64,000 nucleotides of DNA from Mucilaginibacter achroorhodeus (GCF_007846095.1 NZ_VOEI01000002.1:558001-622000), one strand, 5' to 3'. Counted from the stretch's first letter, positions 51,754-61,972 are shown. Numbers and translations: made by a program. Notes: generated from the letters alone by a model not told the origin.

Positions 51754-52305
51754 ATGTCGAATATAGTTAGGTTAGTTATTGCCTGTGTTATAATGGGTGC
51801 CGGTGTAACGCTTTGTGCCTTTGGTTTTTGGGGCTGGGGAATAACCGTTTTTTTATTAGGTGGCATAACGCTGCTTACCTTCTTCTTTAACGAAAACATG
51901 ATATTAGCGCAGTTTTATCTGCGTAAAGAAAATACTACTAAAGCTGAACAATTCTTATACCGTATTAAAAACTACGAGAAAGAGTTGAATAAAAATCAGT
52001 GGGGTTATTACAATATGCTTATCGGCTTGATAGAATCGCGCACTGCGCCTTTAAAGGCCGAAAAATATTTTAAGAAAGCATTGCAGTTAGGTATGAGCAT
52101 GTCGCACAACAACGCGTTAGCGAAACTTAGCCTGGCGGGTATCTCAATGGCTAAACGCAATAAGCGCGAGGCAGAAATGTATATCAAAGAGGCTGCTAAG
52201 GACGACAAGAACAAGTTACTTGCCGACCAGATAAAAATGATGAAGGGACAAATGGCGCAGATGGACAAACAACAGGTTGTTCGCAACTACCGCCCTAAGT
52301 TCTAA
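51754..52305 (+). CDS. membrane-anchored TPR-like protein
   Basis: 183 residues from the ATG at 51754. Two N-terminal hydrophobic segments (IVRLVIACVIMGAGVTLCAFGFW; GITVFLLGGITLLTFFF), then helical TPR-like repeats (TKAEQFLYRIKNYEKEL; LKAEKYFKKALQLGM; REAEMYIKEAAKD). Probably a protein-protein scaffold in the inner membrane. Function unknown. Confidence 0.78.
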   Translation: MSNIVRLVIACVIMGAGVTLCAFGFWGWGITVFLLGGITLLTFFFNENMILAQFYLRKENTTKAEQFLYRIKNYEKELNKNQWGYYNMLIGLIESRTAPLKAEKYFKKALQLGMSMSHNNALAKLSLAGISMAKRNKREAEMYIKEAAKDDKNKLLADQIKMMKGQMAQMDKQQVVRNYRPKF

Positions 52306-52319
52306 AAAAAAAATAAAGA

Positions 52320-52577
52320 CTATTTCTCGTCGAGCTTGCTGAAATAATCAGGCTCGGCAGAATTGTTCTGGTTTGGCTCAATGTGCCTGTCAACCAAGGG
52401 CGCCGGTGCAAAAGAAAAGCTTTCAAAACTCTCCTCTTTAACCTCCTTTTCGGCTTTTACCGGTTCAGATACCTCAACCATTTTCAGCAGGCTGCGAATA
52501 AATGAAAGATCAAAACTTCTTCTGTTTAATTTGATCAGATATTCGTTTTCGTTTATTTCAAGAATAGAGTTTGTCAT
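52320..52577 (-). CDS. small hypothetical protein
   Basis: 85 residues. A compact N-terminus (NSILEINENEYLIKLNRRSFDLSFIRSLLKMVE) resembles a short beta-helix antitoxin-like unit; the rest is acidic and probably disordered. No partner gene is adjacent, so I do not call a toxin-antitoxin pair. Confidence 0.55.
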   Translation of the reverse strand: MTNSILEINENEYLIKLNRRSFDLSFIRSLLKMVEVSEPVKAEKEVKEESFESFSFAPAPLVDRHIEPNQNNSAEPDYFSKLDEK

Positions 52578-52742
52578 AACGATTTATCTATAGTATGTCG
52601 ATATAAAAATCAACAACGTACATTAAATGAAAGTTTTACACACTTTATCTTTTTGTTAAGAATTGTTGATTTTTAGCGCGGTGGTTATCAGATCGTTGTT
52701 AAAAACTTTTTGCGGAAGCTAAAACACACTTTAACGATCTTT

Positions 52743-55232
52743 TTAGTACGGATCAACATCTGCCTGTACAATGCTGCCTTTACTTAATTTGGTGGTTTGA
52801 AACTGGGTGATAGTCTCCCTGATAATAGCTTTTGCCTTTACAATAGAAATGCTGTCGCGCTCAAATTTGAGCATAATAGATTTGATGTAATAATTCCTTA
52901 TCCGGTTGATCAGAGGAGGTTCCGGACCGATCACTCTATCGCCAAAGTGTTTACGTAGTTCCCCTGCCAGGTATTCGGCCTGGTTGTACAGCACTTCAGG
53001 GTCTTTATGCTTTACATCCAGGTTAATGATGCGGTAATATGGCGGGTACTTAAAGCTTTTACGCTCCTCCATTTCGGTGAAATACAGGTCGCTGTAATCA
53101 TTAGCAATTACTTGCCGTATTACGCGGTGGTTTGGGTCATATGTTTGTATCACAACTTTACCCTGTTTATCGCGCCTGCCTGCGCGGCCGCTTACCTGGG
53201 CCAGCATCTGGTAACTGCGTTCGTTAGCACGATAATCAGGGTACTTAAGCAGGCTATCAGCATTGATGATGCCTATAACGGTTACATCTGCAAAATCTAA
53301 ACCCTTGGCAACCATTTGGGTACCTATCAATACGTCAATCTTTTTTTCTTCGAGGCTGTTTAGGATATTCTGTAAGGAGTTTCTTGACCGTGTGGTATCC
53401 AGATCCATGCGGGCCAGCCGCACTTCGGGCATCAGCACCGATAGCTCATCCTCTACTTTCTCTGTTCCAAAGCCTTTGTATTCTAAATGCGTTGAGCCGC
53501 ATGCCGGGCATACGGATGGCGAATCCTCCTTATAGCCGCAATAATGGCAATGCAGTTTATGTGTGTGCTTGTGGTAGGTTAAACTTACATCACAGTTTAT
53601 ACATTTTGGTGTGTAGGCGCATACCTTGCACATCAGCACCGGCGCATATCCCCTGCGGTTTTGGAACAGTATTACCTGCTCTTTGGCATCAAGCGCCTGG
53701 TAAATATCCTGCACCAATACGCTGCTAAAGTGCGACTGCATGGTTTTGCGCTTGGTTTCTTCTGTAATGCTTACTACCTGTATCAACGGTAACTGAACAC
53801 CTCCGTATCTTTCGGAGAGTTCTACCAGACCGTACTTGCCGGTACGTGCGTTGTAGTAAGATTCAAAAGACGGCGTGGCCGAACCAAGCAATACCTTACT
53901 ACCGAACATATTGCCAAGGTAAATGGCAGCATCTCGGGCGTTGTAACGCGGGGCAGGGTCAAACTGCTTGTATGAAGTTTCATGCTCCTCATCAACTATA
54001 ATAAGTCCAAGATCATTAAACGGTAGAAAAACAGATGAACGGGCACCTAAAACCACCTTATACTCGCCGTTTAAAACCTTCTGCCAAACCTCTACCCTTT
54101 CATTATCATTAAAGCGGGAATGGTAAACGCCTATGGCGTTTCCGAAGTAGATACGCAGGCGTTCTATCACATGGGTTGTTAAAGCTATTTCGGGCAACAG
54201 GTATAACACCTGTTTACCTGCAGCCATAACACGCTCTATCTCCTTAATGTATATCTGCGTTTTGCCTGATGAGGTTACCCCGTGTAACAACACCACATCT
54301 TTTTCAGTGAAATGCTGCCTTATCTCATTTAGTGCCGCTTGCTGAGCGTCGCTTAAAACGAAATTGATTATTTCGTCCTCGTCTTCGTTATAGCCAAGCC
54401 GCGATACGTTTTTTTCCTCAACAAAGAACACTTCTTTTTCTACAAGCGATTTAATGCTCGATTCGCCGGCACCGCTTGCCTCAAGTAATTCAGTTTTTGA
54501 GACAACTTTTTGTTGCCGCGACAATTTGATATAAGCCAGCACCGCATCCGCCTGTTTAGGCGCCCTCTTCTCCAGGATAATAAATAATTCCTGCAGGTTG
54601 TCCTGGTTGTGGTAAGCCGGGTTTAATGTTAAGAAAGCCCGTTTGCGGGGCTTGTAACGCTCGGCAACTTCCTCAGAGATATTGATAATGTTTTTCTCAA
54701 ACAATGATTTTAAGATCGGCATCACCGTTTTTTGGCCCAGCAGTTTGGCTATGTCGCTTATCGTAAGTTCGGGTTGGATGTCAAGCGCCTCAGTGATCAA
54801 ATACTCCTTATCATTAAGAGCGGCCTTATCATACTCGAAACCCTTGTTGAGCATTACCTTGGTTTCACTGGCGAGCTTAAGGGCTGTTGGCAGGGCGGCA
54901 TTCATCACCTCGCCTTCGTTACACATATAATAGTCGGCGAGCCAGCGCCAGAATTGTAGTTGTCTGGTGGTAACAACCGGTTGCTCGTCTAAAATATCGA
55001 GTATGTATTTTGCTTCATATTTCCCGGGCGCTGTTTCTGTTATCGCGCTCACTATTGCTGTATAAAGTTTGCTTTTACCGAACTGCACCACAACGCGTTT
55101 GCCTGTAGTAACGGCATCATTAAGCTCAAACGGCACGCGGTAAGTGTAATTAATGCTGATGGCTAAAGGCAATATCACTTCAACAAAAAGCGTTTTGCGG
55201 TTAGTTGCAGCACCTTCGGCAAACTCTAACAT
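52743..55232 (-). CDS. priA: primosomal protein N' (replication restart helicase)
   Basis: 829 residues. 3'BD domain at ~15-110; Walker A GVTSSGKTQIYIKE (~315); DEEHETSYKQ (motif II); helicase core with GSATPSFESY; a zinc-binding insert with cysteine pairs CKVC, CINC, CHYC, CPAC (~545-590); motifs V/VI GTQMVAKGLDFADV and QVSGRAGR. It restarts stalled forks. DUF423 gene is five bases upstream. Confidence 0.95.
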   Translation of the reverse strand: MLEFAEGAATNRKTLFVEVILPLAISINYTYRVPFELNDAVTTGKRVVVQFGKSKLYTAIVSAITETAPGKYEAKYILDILDEQPVVTTRQLQFWRWLADYYMCNEGEVMNAALPTALKLASETKVMLNKGFEYDKAALNDKEYLITEALDIQPELTISDIAKLLGQKTVMPILKSLFEKNIINISEEVAERYKPRKRAFLTLNPAYHNQDNLQELFIILEKRAPKQADAVLAYIKLSRQQKVVSKTELLEASGAGESSIKSLVEKEVFFVEEKNVSRLGYNEDEDEIINFVLSDAQQAALNEIRQHFTEKDVVLLHGVTSSGKTQIYIKEIERVMAAGKQVLYLLPEIALTTHVIERLRIYFGNAIGVYHSRFNDNERVEVWQKVLNGEYKVVLGARSSVFLPFNDLGLIIVDEEHETSYKQFDPAPRYNARDAAIYLGNMFGSKVLLGSATPSFESYYNARTGKYGLVELSERYGGVQLPLIQVVSITEETKRKTMQSHFSSVLVQDIYQALDAKEQVILFQNRRGYAPVLMCKVCAYTPKCINCDVSLTYHKHTHKLHCHYCGYKEDSPSVCPACGSTHLEYKGFGTEKVEDELSVLMPEVRLARMDLDTTRSRNSLQNILNSLEEKKIDVLIGTQMVAKGLDFADVTVIGIINADSLLKYPDYRANERSYQMLAQVSGRAGRRDKQGKVVIQTYDPNHRVIRQVIANDYSDLYFTEMEERKSFKYPPYYRIINLDVKHKDPEVLYNQAEYLAGELRKHFGDRVIGPEPPLINRIRNYYIKSIMLKFERDSISIVKAKAIIRETITQFQTTKLSKGSIVQADVDPY

Positions 55233-55237
55233 TATTT

Positions 55238-55624
55238 TTATTTATTGCGGAAAGCAGCTATTGCTAAAACTATCCATCCTATAATAAACAACAGGCCACC
55301 TAAAGGCGTTACGGGGCCAAGGGCTATAAGGCCGGGCGCATGTAACAGATCTCGGCACGATAGCAAATAAAGCGAACCTGAAAAAAACAAAATACCCAGT
55401 GTAAATATATAATAGGCAACACTGATAAGCTTGTTCTTAAAACGCCCAAAGGTGGATAAAAACAATAGGGCAAACACGTGGTAAAAATTATACTGAACTG
55501 CTGTGTGCCAGGTATCTAACTGTTTAGCCGTAAGCACATCTTTTAAAGCGTGTGCGCCAAAAGCCCCGGCAATAACAGCTACGGCACCAAAAAATGAAGC
55601 CGTTACGATGATTTGTTTATTCAT
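55238..55624 (-). CDS. DUF423 family membrane protein
   Basis: 128 residues, about four membrane helices. VIAGAFGAHALKD near the start, WHTAVQYNFYHVFALLFLS and the C-terminal PVTPLGGLLFIIGWIVLAIAAF are the YgdD/TMEM256-like signature. Function unknown. It leads a two-gene unit with priA. Confidence 0.88.
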   Translation of the reverse strand: MNKQIIVTASFFGAVAVIAGAFGAHALKDVLTAKQLDTWHTAVQYNFYHVFALLFLSTFGRFKNKLISVAYYIFTLGILFFSGSLYLLSCRDLLHAPGLIALGPVTPLGGLLFIIGWIVLAIAAFRNK

Positions 55625-55710
55625 GCAGATAAAAAGGCTAAGTTAACCAAATGAAAGTATTACTTTATTGTGGTACAGTAAAATTCTAAATTGCAACCGT
55701 AACACCGTAA

Positions 55711-57303
55711 ATGAAGAGACTGATAGCCATTACCTTAATTTTGATTGCCGCAGTTGCGTGGGTAACCGTTAAATATTTTAACAGCTTAGGCACGGCCGGT
55801 ATGCATGCAGGTAATGTTATCCGCACCATACCCGATAACGCTGCACTGGTGTTTGAGTTTACCAACGAGAACAGCCTGTACGATATTTATAAAGGCAACA
55901 CGCTATTGGGCAACCTGGTTGGCGAAGAAAAACTGATTGACCTGGATACTATTAAAAACCGGCTCATCAATAACCCGGCTCTTAACAAAGCTTTTGATAA
56001 TAGAAATATATTCATCTCCATACATCCGGCTAAAGATGGCGAAGTAAGGATGCTGCTAACCACGTCTGTTAAGGATGTACCCTTAAGGGCGTTTGAGGAG
56101 TTAGCTAAGCAACGCAATACCGGGATGTTGATAACTCCGCTTAGGATAGGCGAAAAAAGTGGTTATAATATCTATTTTCAATCGCTTAAGAAACGTTTAT
56201 ACCTGCTTTACAGCGGTAACAACGTATTCTCGGCAAGTTTTTCAAAAGAGCTGATAAATGATGCAGCCAATTACAAACCGCAACGCGAGCAGCATGTTTT
56301 TATGCTGTTACCTGATCAGCAAAACGCTAACTCCCTCATCAATCTCTACGTAAACTACCAACATCTTGACCCATTGTTTGGTCAATTATTTAAGGAAAAC
56401 ACCGACATCTTCAAACCATTCCGGATGTTACCTGCCTTGGCTGCGCTGAACATCAACTTTAAAAATAATGCGGTAATGTTTGCAGGTTACACCAATATTG
56501 AGACTAATAAGCCGGGGAGCTATCTTAATATTTTTGCCAACCAGCAACCAATTGTCAATAATCTCAAGGACATCTATCCATCTACTACGGCTTATGCGAT
56601 AGATATGGCCATATCAAATAGTCCGCAGTTCTTTGCCGATCTATCTACTTTTCAGCAAAAGGCGGGTTTACAAAAAGAAAAAAATGCCTTGTTGGCTAAA
56701 GTAAAACAGGAAACGGGCATCAACATAAAACCTGAGTTTGAAAAATTGGTAAGTAATGAGTTTGGGGTTGTTATCACACGTTTTCAGGAAAGGTTTGCAA
56801 TAATAACTGTGAAGAACGGATCGCTGTTGCGGCCATTCATGACCAATATCAGCACAATGGTGACAGACGATATTGGCCAGTTCAAATTTCAAAAATTACC
56901 CTACTTCTTATTGGGGGATGCATTTAGTGCTTTCAGAAGACCATACTTCCGAATTATTGATAACTACCTGATATTAGCCAACAGCCAAACGGAACTGACC
57001 AGCTATGCCGACACTTATCTTAACAGGAAGTTTCTAAGCAAAACAAACAGCTACCTTCCTTTTGATGATCTGCTTGCCGAACGAAGCAATATTTCGTTCT
57101 TTTTACACTTTAAGAATGCGCAACAAATTTTAAAACAAAGTTTAAAAGACGATTTTTATCTTTCTTATAAAGACAACGATTTATCATGGCGAAATTTCTA
57201 CGCTGCTTCTTTTCAGTTTGGCGCAACTGATAAAAATTTCTACACTAATTTTTGCTTATTAAAAAATACGCCTGATAGTACCGCTTCTCCAAAAAATGAT
57301 TAG
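55711..57303 (+). CDS. conserved hypothetical membrane-anchored protein
   Basis: 530 residues. An N-terminal anchor helix (LIAITLILIAAVAWVTVKYF) and a large soluble domain with IPDNAALVFEFTNENSLYDIY, then later FEKLVSNEFGVVITRFQERFAIITVKN and LANSQTELTSYADTYLN. The layout resembles DUF3352-like proteins, but I am not sure. Function unknown; likely periplasmic. Confidence 0.65.
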   Translation: MKRLIAITLILIAAVAWVTVKYFNSLGTAGMHAGNVIRTIPDNAALVFEFTNENSLYDIYKGNTLLGNLVGEEKLIDLDTIKNRLINNPALNKAFDNRNIFISIHPAKDGEVRMLLTTSVKDVPLRAFEELAKQRNTGMLITPLRIGEKSGYNIYFQSLKKRLYLLYSGNNVFSASFSKELINDAANYKPQREQHVFMLLPDQQNANSLINLYVNYQHLDPLFGQLFKENTDIFKPFRMLPALAALNINFKNNAVMFAGYTNIETNKPGSYLNIFANQQPIVNNLKDIYPSTTAYAIDMAISNSPQFFADLSTFQQKAGLQKEKNALLAKVKQETGINIKPEFEKLVSNEFGVVITRFQERFAIITVKNGSLLRPFMTNISTMVTDDIGQFKFQKLPYFLLGDAFSAFRRPYFRIIDNYLILANSQTELTSYADTYLNRKFLSKTNSYLPFDDLLAERSNISFFLHFKNAQQILKQSLKDDFYLSYKDNDLSWRNFYAASFQFGATDKNFYTNFCLLKNTPDSTASPKND

Positions 57304-57402
57304 AACCTTTAAAAAACGCAACCCAAGGCCTTTTTTATACGTTTAAATAGCTGATATTAGTCGCGAATTTATGGTAATTACCCGCGAACATTACACAGCT
57401 AT

Positions 57403-58851
57403 ATGAATCGTTTTTTACTGGTTGTATGTTTCTTATTTGTTTCTGCTACAACATTTGGCCAGCAATTTTCTCAGTATAACACCGGCACTTTATTTGACTC
57501 GTTCGAGAATCCGGCACAAACCAACTTTACGCCTGATAGCAGCCGATACGTGTCATTCAACTTTTTTATACCAAATTTTGGTGCAAACATCTTCCTTACC
57601 GGGAACGGACAAATTCCGTTAAAAACACGTGCTTTTACCGGCAGGTACGTTAACACAAACCTTACCCTTGATCCTAACAGATATAGCCGCGCAAATGCTG
57701 ATGCAAATACCTACCTGCTGATGCTGCGCATATTTAAAAGCCTTGATGGCGACCAGGAGATAGGTTTTTCATGGCAAACGCGTTCAGAAGGCAAAGGCAT
57801 ATTTACAGACCAAACGCTGATGCTGCTCAACGGGGCAAGAGAATTTCAGGACGGTGTTACTTACACCGGGCTAAATAACAATTATCGCTATCAGGGCTAT
57901 CATCAGATAAGCTTTGCTTACAGGGAAAAGTTCAGTAAAAAGTTTTCCTTCGGGGTGAAGTTGAGCGCGCTTTTGGGAATCCAATATCAGCGGTTAAATA
58001 TCAATCAATCTTCATTGCAATTTGATAATGCAAATAACACCGCGTTGCTTGGTTTACAGGGCGATTACCGAATAAGCTATACATCCGGAAAATTTAACCG
58101 GGGCGATCTTATCCCAAACTTCAGAAATCCGGGAGCTTCAATAAGTATAGGTACAAGGTTGCAAACACGCGATAACTTTATTATACAAGCCAACATCAAA
58201 GACCTTGGTTTTATACACTGGTACGGAAAATCTGCACAGAACGTGTTTAATAATGTAGCAAGCCCTGATACAGTACCTAATGTTAACGGAACAAGACTTG
58301 AAGACAGACTTTATGCAACAGCATATCAAATTGTACGCTCTAACGGCCAGCAAACGGGCTTTACAACACCTACCAATGCCAAATTTGAGCTGAGTGCTAA
58401 CAAATCCTACTGGCTGGATAACGCGATGCAATACAAGTATTCTCCTACACTTATCTTGCAGAAGGAACTATTTTACGAAGGTTATACAGCCGCTTTATCA
58501 AATCCGTTTCAGTATAAAAATTACACCGGTACTATCGTAGCTGCTATCAATAATTATAAAGTAATCAACGCCGGGCTTCAGTTTATGGTAAAATCAACCA
58601 ACGCTGAGTTTTTCATCGGTAGCGATAGGTTATTGCAAACCGTAAGTTTAGCGCAGGCATCAAGAAAAAGCGAAAGCCAGATCAATAGCTCGGGCTTTTA
58701 CAGCGGTGCCGACGTGTTTATGGGGTTCTCTCTTAAATTCGGCCATGTAATAGAGCATCCACTTAACGCCAATCTGATCCCGATAGGCGAACGCCCGGGA
58801 CTTCTAAAACGCCTGTGGAATGGTATATGGGGTAAAGATAACGGCGATTAA
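57403..58851 (+). CDS. DUF5723-like outer-membrane protein
   Basis: 482 residues. Signal peptide (MNRFLLVVCFLFVSATTFGQ) then QFSQYNTGTLFDSFENPAQTNF, long stretches of beta strand, and a C-terminal GFSLKFGHVIEHPLNANLIPIGERPGLLKRLW. Likely a barrel in the outer membrane; the role is unknown. Same direction as the previous gene. Its stop overlaps tsaB by four bases. Confidence 0.75.
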   Translation: MNRFLLVVCFLFVSATTFGQQFSQYNTGTLFDSFENPAQTNFTPDSSRYVSFNFFIPNFGANIFLTGNGQIPLKTRAFTGRYVNTNLTLDPNRYSRANADANTYLLMLRIFKSLDGDQEIGFSWQTRSEGKGIFTDQTLMLLNGAREFQDGVTYTGLNNNYRYQGYHQISFAYREKFSKKFSFGVKLSALLGIQYQRLNINQSSLQFDNANNTALLGLQGDYRISYTSGKFNRGDLIPNFRNPGASISIGTRLQTRDNFIIQANIKDLGFIHWYGKSAQNVFNNVASPDTVPNVNGTRLEDRLYATAYQIVRSNGQQTGFTTPTNAKFELSANKSYWLDNAMQYKYSPTLILQKELFYEGYTAALSNPFQYKNYTGTIVAAINNYKVINAGLQFMVKSTNAEFFIGSDRLLQTVSLAQASRKSESQINSSGFYSGADVFMGFSLKFGHVIEHPLNANLIPIGERPGLLKRLWNGIWGKDNGD

Positions 58852-59531
58852 ACGTTTGCCTTTTTACCAGCTATAAAATCTTTAAGATAATATGGCTCAA
58901 AGTAAGCCACATCCTCAAATTCCTTATCAGCAAATTTCTGTTGTGCCAAAGCGGTAAGATCACGTGCTGAATTTGAGAAATCAGTATCAAATAACGCGTT
59001 AGGATTTTGTCCCAGTACATCAATACATTTAGCAGCGCCATCTCCAAAAAATAACACTTTATTGTTTGAAAGCAGATCGGCAAAGCTTTCATCTGTAATA
59101 ATCTCAGCGGCAGTCGGTTTTACTAACGTACCATCAGCTTTGTAAACAGCAGTATAAACTTCCATGCGGCGGGCATCGATCATGGGGCAAAGTAAAGTAT
59201 CGGTGCTCAAGTCTATCCGTTGCGCTACGCCTTTAGCCATTGCTTCAAGTGTATTTACAGCTATCAGTGGCTTGTCCAAGGCAAAACATAATCCTTTTGC
59301 GGTAGAAACGCCTATACGCAAACCTGTGTAAGACCCGGGTCCACAGCTAACTGCTATGGCATCAATGTTATCATACGTGGCGTTTTGCTGCTTTATCAGG
59401 TCGTTTATATAAACGGTGACAACCTCGGCATGTATATTACGTTCGTTGATCTCCTTAAAAGAAATAAGCTCGCCATCGGCAGCCAATGCCACAGAACAGG
59501 TTGTAGTTGCAGTTTCTATCTGTAAAATCAT
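58848..59531 (-). CDS. tsaB: tRNA threonylcarbamoyladenosine biosynthesis protein TsaB
   Basis: 227 residues. Partner of TsaD for the universal t6A37 tRNA modification. ILQIETATTTCSVALAADGELI opens the ASKHA fold; IDAIAVSCGPGSYTGLRIGVSTAKGLCFALDKPLIAVNTLEAMA is the signature. Full length. Confidence 0.95.
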   Translation of the reverse strand: MILQIETATTTCSVALAADGELISFKEINERNIHAEVVTVYINDLIKQQNATYDNIDAIAVSCGPGSYTGLRIGVSTAKGLCFALDKPLIAVNTLEAMAKGVAQRIDLSTDTLLCPMIDARRMEVYTAVYKADGTLVKPTAAEIITDESFADLLSNNKVLFFGDGAAKCIDVLGQNPNALFDTDFSNSARDLTALAQQKFADKEFEDVAYFEPYYLKDFIAGKKANV

Positions 59532-59534
59532 TTT

Positions 59535-59692
59535 CTGAAGTCAAAAGTAAAAATTCAAAATTCAAAATTGCTCATCGATCTGTGTTTTTGACTTTTTAAT
59601 TTTGAATTTTGGCTCAACAAAGGAGCAAACTTAAGCTCCTCCCCAACCCAAAGGAAATTTCTTTTGAATTTTACCTTTTGAATTTGACTTAC
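59535..59692. repeat. AAATTCAAAA/TTTTGAATTT inverted words between tsaB and yidD
   Basis: GTCAAAAGTAAAAATTCAAAATTC (59539-59562) faces TTTTGAATTTT at 59599-59610 and TTTTGAATTTTACCTTTTG at 59662-59680 and AATTTGAC. Several nested arms; no gene. Confidence 0.75.
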
Positions 59693-59694
59693 AA

Positions 59695-59937
59695 TCAAGG
59701 TACCGGATCATGCCCGTGCCCGCCCCAGGGGTTGCACCGGGCAATACGTTTTAATGCTAACCAGCCACCTTTAAAGGGTCCGTATTTTTTTATAGCTTCT
59801 GCCCCATATTGCGAACAAGTGGGCGTATAACGGCATGAGTTAGGTAGTATAGGAGAAATAAGGTATTGATAAAGCTTTATCAGCAGCAAAAAAAAAGCGC
59901 TGAATATGGCTTTTATTCCATTCCAAAGCGCATTCAT
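59695..59937 (-). CDS. yidD: membrane protein insertion efficiency factor YidD
   Basis: 80 residues. [58 protein letters not shown] has the CxxxPxCSxY and GGxDP-type signature. It aids YidC-dependent insertion. ATGA overlap with rnpA. Confidence 0.95.
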   Translation of the reverse strand: MNALWNGIKAIFSAFFLLLIKLYQYLISPILPNSCRYTPTCSQYGAEAIKKYGPFKGGWLALKRIARCNPWGGHGHDPVP

Positions 59938-60317
59938 TTGGTAGCCTCCGCTGCAAGTTGCGTTAACAGCTTAGCCATTTTTTTTTCAAAAAAATCGTAG
60001 GGAGCAATCTCTTTGCCTATATAGCTTATAAATAACAACAACTTTTTTTCGCTATTATTTAACGCATCGTAAAGAAGAGATTGTTTATTGAGGCGATAAG
60101 CCTCGCGCATGCGGCGCTTTACGGTATTGCGGTCTACAGCGTGTTTATATCGCTTTTTACCTACCGCAAAAACCACCTGCACGGGATATTGCTGCATAGC
60201 ATCGGCAGGCATCCAAGATACCTTGAAGGGATAACATAAAAAAAAAGAACCGTTATGAAAAAGGCCATCAATAAGCCTTTTGTTACATAACCGTTCTTCT
60301 TTTTTGAAAGTATACAT
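59934..60317 (-). CDS. rnpA: ribonuclease P protein component
   Basis: 127 residues from the ATG at 60317 ([17 protein letters not shown]); the longer frame lacks similarity. The RNR-like motif [23 protein letters not shown] binds the RNase P RNA. It overlaps yidD by four bases and lies 76 bases from rpmH, the classical order. Confidence 0.94.
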   Translation of the reverse strand: MYTFKKEERLCNKRLIDGLFHNGSFFLCYPFKVSWMPADAMQQYPVQVVFAVGKKRYKHAVDRNTVKRRMREAYRLNKQSLLYDALNNSEKKLLLFISYIGKEIAPYDFFEKKMAKLLTQLAAEATK

Positions 60318-60393
60318 AGTTGTTAATGCCGAACCGCAGCTATCAAACACAAAAACGGTTAGCCCCTCTGCTTAGCAGAAGATACAACCATTA

Positions 60394-60552
60394 TTATGCT
60401 TTGTGCGTGCGTTCGTCAGATACAGTTAATCTTTTTCTGCCTTTAGCTCTTCTTGCAGCAAGTATTCTTCTGCCGTTTGCAGATGACATGCGCTCACGGA
60501 AACCGTGCTTATTTTTTCTTTTCCTTACTGAAGGTTGGAACGTTCTTTTCAT
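60394..60552 (-). CDS. rpmH: 50S ribosomal protein L34
   Basis: 52 residues, [18 protein letters not shown](RERMSS)...[20 protein letters not shown] with a DERTHKA tail. Arg/Lys-rich, full length. The minus-strand -7 box TACATTTG (60608-60615) is 56 bases upstream. First gene of rpmH-rnpA-yidD. Confidence 0.96.
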   Translation of the reverse strand: MKRTFQPSVRKRKNKHGFRERMSSANGRRILAARRAKGRKRLTVSDERTHKA

Positions 60553-60692
60553 GGCTATACTTTATTCTATTCGTATTCTAATCTTTTTGCTTTTAAAAAC
60601 AAGAGTGCAAATGTAGCGTAATTTTTAGTTTTTTCAAATACTAATGCAGTTATTTGGCTAATTTTATTAACATTGAAATCAACATCAATTTA

Positions 60693-61571
60693 ATGAGAAA
60701 GATTATTGCCTTTTTGCTGCTGTTAGCCCCTGTTGCCACCGTTGCGCAAGATACCATGCTATCTCATTATAAAATATATAACACAGCTAAAAAAGCCCCG
60801 GCTACGGTTGATGATATCATAAACAGCATGGATAAGGCTGATGTGATTTTCTTTGGCGAGGAACACAATGATTCTACCGGCCATTACCTGGAAGCTTTAT
60901 TATTTAAAAAGCTTACACAGAAATATCCGGGCAGATCAGCTTTATCATTGGAGATGTTCCAGACCGATTGCCAGATTGTTTTAAACGAATACCTGGCAGG
61001 CCTCATCCGCGAGAAGAACCTAATTACCGAAGGCCGCGCCTGGAATAACTATAAAGACTATCGCCCCATGATAGAGCAGGCAAAACAAACCCACACACCT
61101 GTAATTGCTGCCAATGCCCCCACTCGCTACACCAACATGGTTACCCGTGGCGGTTTAGCCAGTTTAAACCAGCTTAGTCCACAAGCAAAAGCCTGGCTGG
61201 CACCATTGCCTATCGATACAGCAACCGGCCCTTATTATGAAAAGTTTGTAAATATTATGGGTGGCCACAGCGCCATGGGTGATATGAAGATCTACCAATC
61301 GCAAAATGTATGGGATGCAACCATGGGCTACAATATTGCCCAATTCCTTAAAACGCATAAAGATTTTAAAGTAATGCAGGTTAATGGTGGTTTCCACACC
61401 GAGGAGAAACTGGGCACGGCTGCTCAGCTAAAGAAATACTCACCTAAAGCGCGTATCATAAACATTGCAGCCTACGCCGATGACAGTTTTGATAACCCCG
61501 ACTGGACCAAATTTGAAAAAATGGGCGACTTTATTATCCTCACCGATCCTAAGTTGCCGAAAACTTTTTGA
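60693..61571 (+). CDS. ChaN-family (haem-binding/TIKI-like) secreted protein
   Basis: 292 residues from the ATG at 60693, which opens a signal peptide (MRKIIAFLLLLAPVATVAQ). The fold marks are DVIFFGEEHNDSTGHYLEALLFKKL and a C-terminal VMQVNGGFHTEEKLG. The family (PF04187) includes ChaN, which binds haem, and related metal-dependent proteases. Which applies here is unknown. Confidence 0.83.
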   Translation: MRKIIAFLLLLAPVATVAQDTMLSHYKIYNTAKKAPATVDDIINSMDKADVIFFGEEHNDSTGHYLEALLFKKLTQKYPGRSALSLEMFQTDCQIVLNEYLAGLIREKNLITEGRAWNNYKDYRPMIEQAKQTHTPVIAANAPTRYTNMVTRGGLASLNQLSPQAKAWLAPLPIDTATGPYYEKFVNIMGGHSAMGDMKIYQSQNVWDATMGYNIAQFLKTHKDFKVMQVNGGFHTEEKLGTAAQLKKYSPKARIINIAAYADDSFDNPDWTKFEKMGDFIILTDPKLPKTF

Positions 61572-61621
61572 TCATTGGGTCATTGGGTCATTAATGAAAA
61601 GCTTGTTTTTAGCGGACGGCT

Positions 61622-61972
61622 TTAATCTTCCTCAAAAGTTATTTGGGCGGCGAGGTGTTTGGGTGCGATGCCGCAGTAGGCTGTTTTTAATATCCCGGTG
61701 AGCATATTTGCTTGCACTAATAACAGGTTGATATGCGTCCAGCCTTGTTTGCCCCACTTATTGGGTATTGGATGTATTACCTCATTATTAAAAGTGCAGA
61801 AGATATCCTGCTCTTCCGGGGTAAGTTTAACAGTGGCGCGGTTTTGCTCCGCCACCACTGTTGCAAAGATCTTTTTATTTATCCTGAAGGATATTTTATC
61901 AAAGTGAGGTTCTTCGGTGACTTCAGGAAGCGAGCAAGCTATCTCGCGAAGCATTTTTGAATTGTCCATCAT
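61622..61972 (-). CDS. MmcQ/YjbR family protein
   Basis: 116 residues from the ATG at 61972 that overlaps the upstream stop (ATGA). LREIACSLPEVTEEPHFDKISFRINKKIFATV and GKQGWTHINLLLV are the double-wing YjbR fold. It may bind DNA, but its role is unknown. Last gene of mscL-DUF3592-yjbR. Confidence 0.85.
   Translation of the reverse strand: MMDNSKMLREIACSLPEVTEEPHFDKISFRINKKIFATVVAEQNRATVKLTPEEQDIFCTFNNEVIHPIPNKWGKQGWTHINLLLVQANMLTGILKTAYCGIAPKHLAAQITFEED

Noticed and set aside
52320..52577. Toxin-antitoxin pair with the neighbouring TPR-like gene
   Set aside because: The genes are convergent and the TPR-like protein is a membrane protein, so no toxin partner exists.
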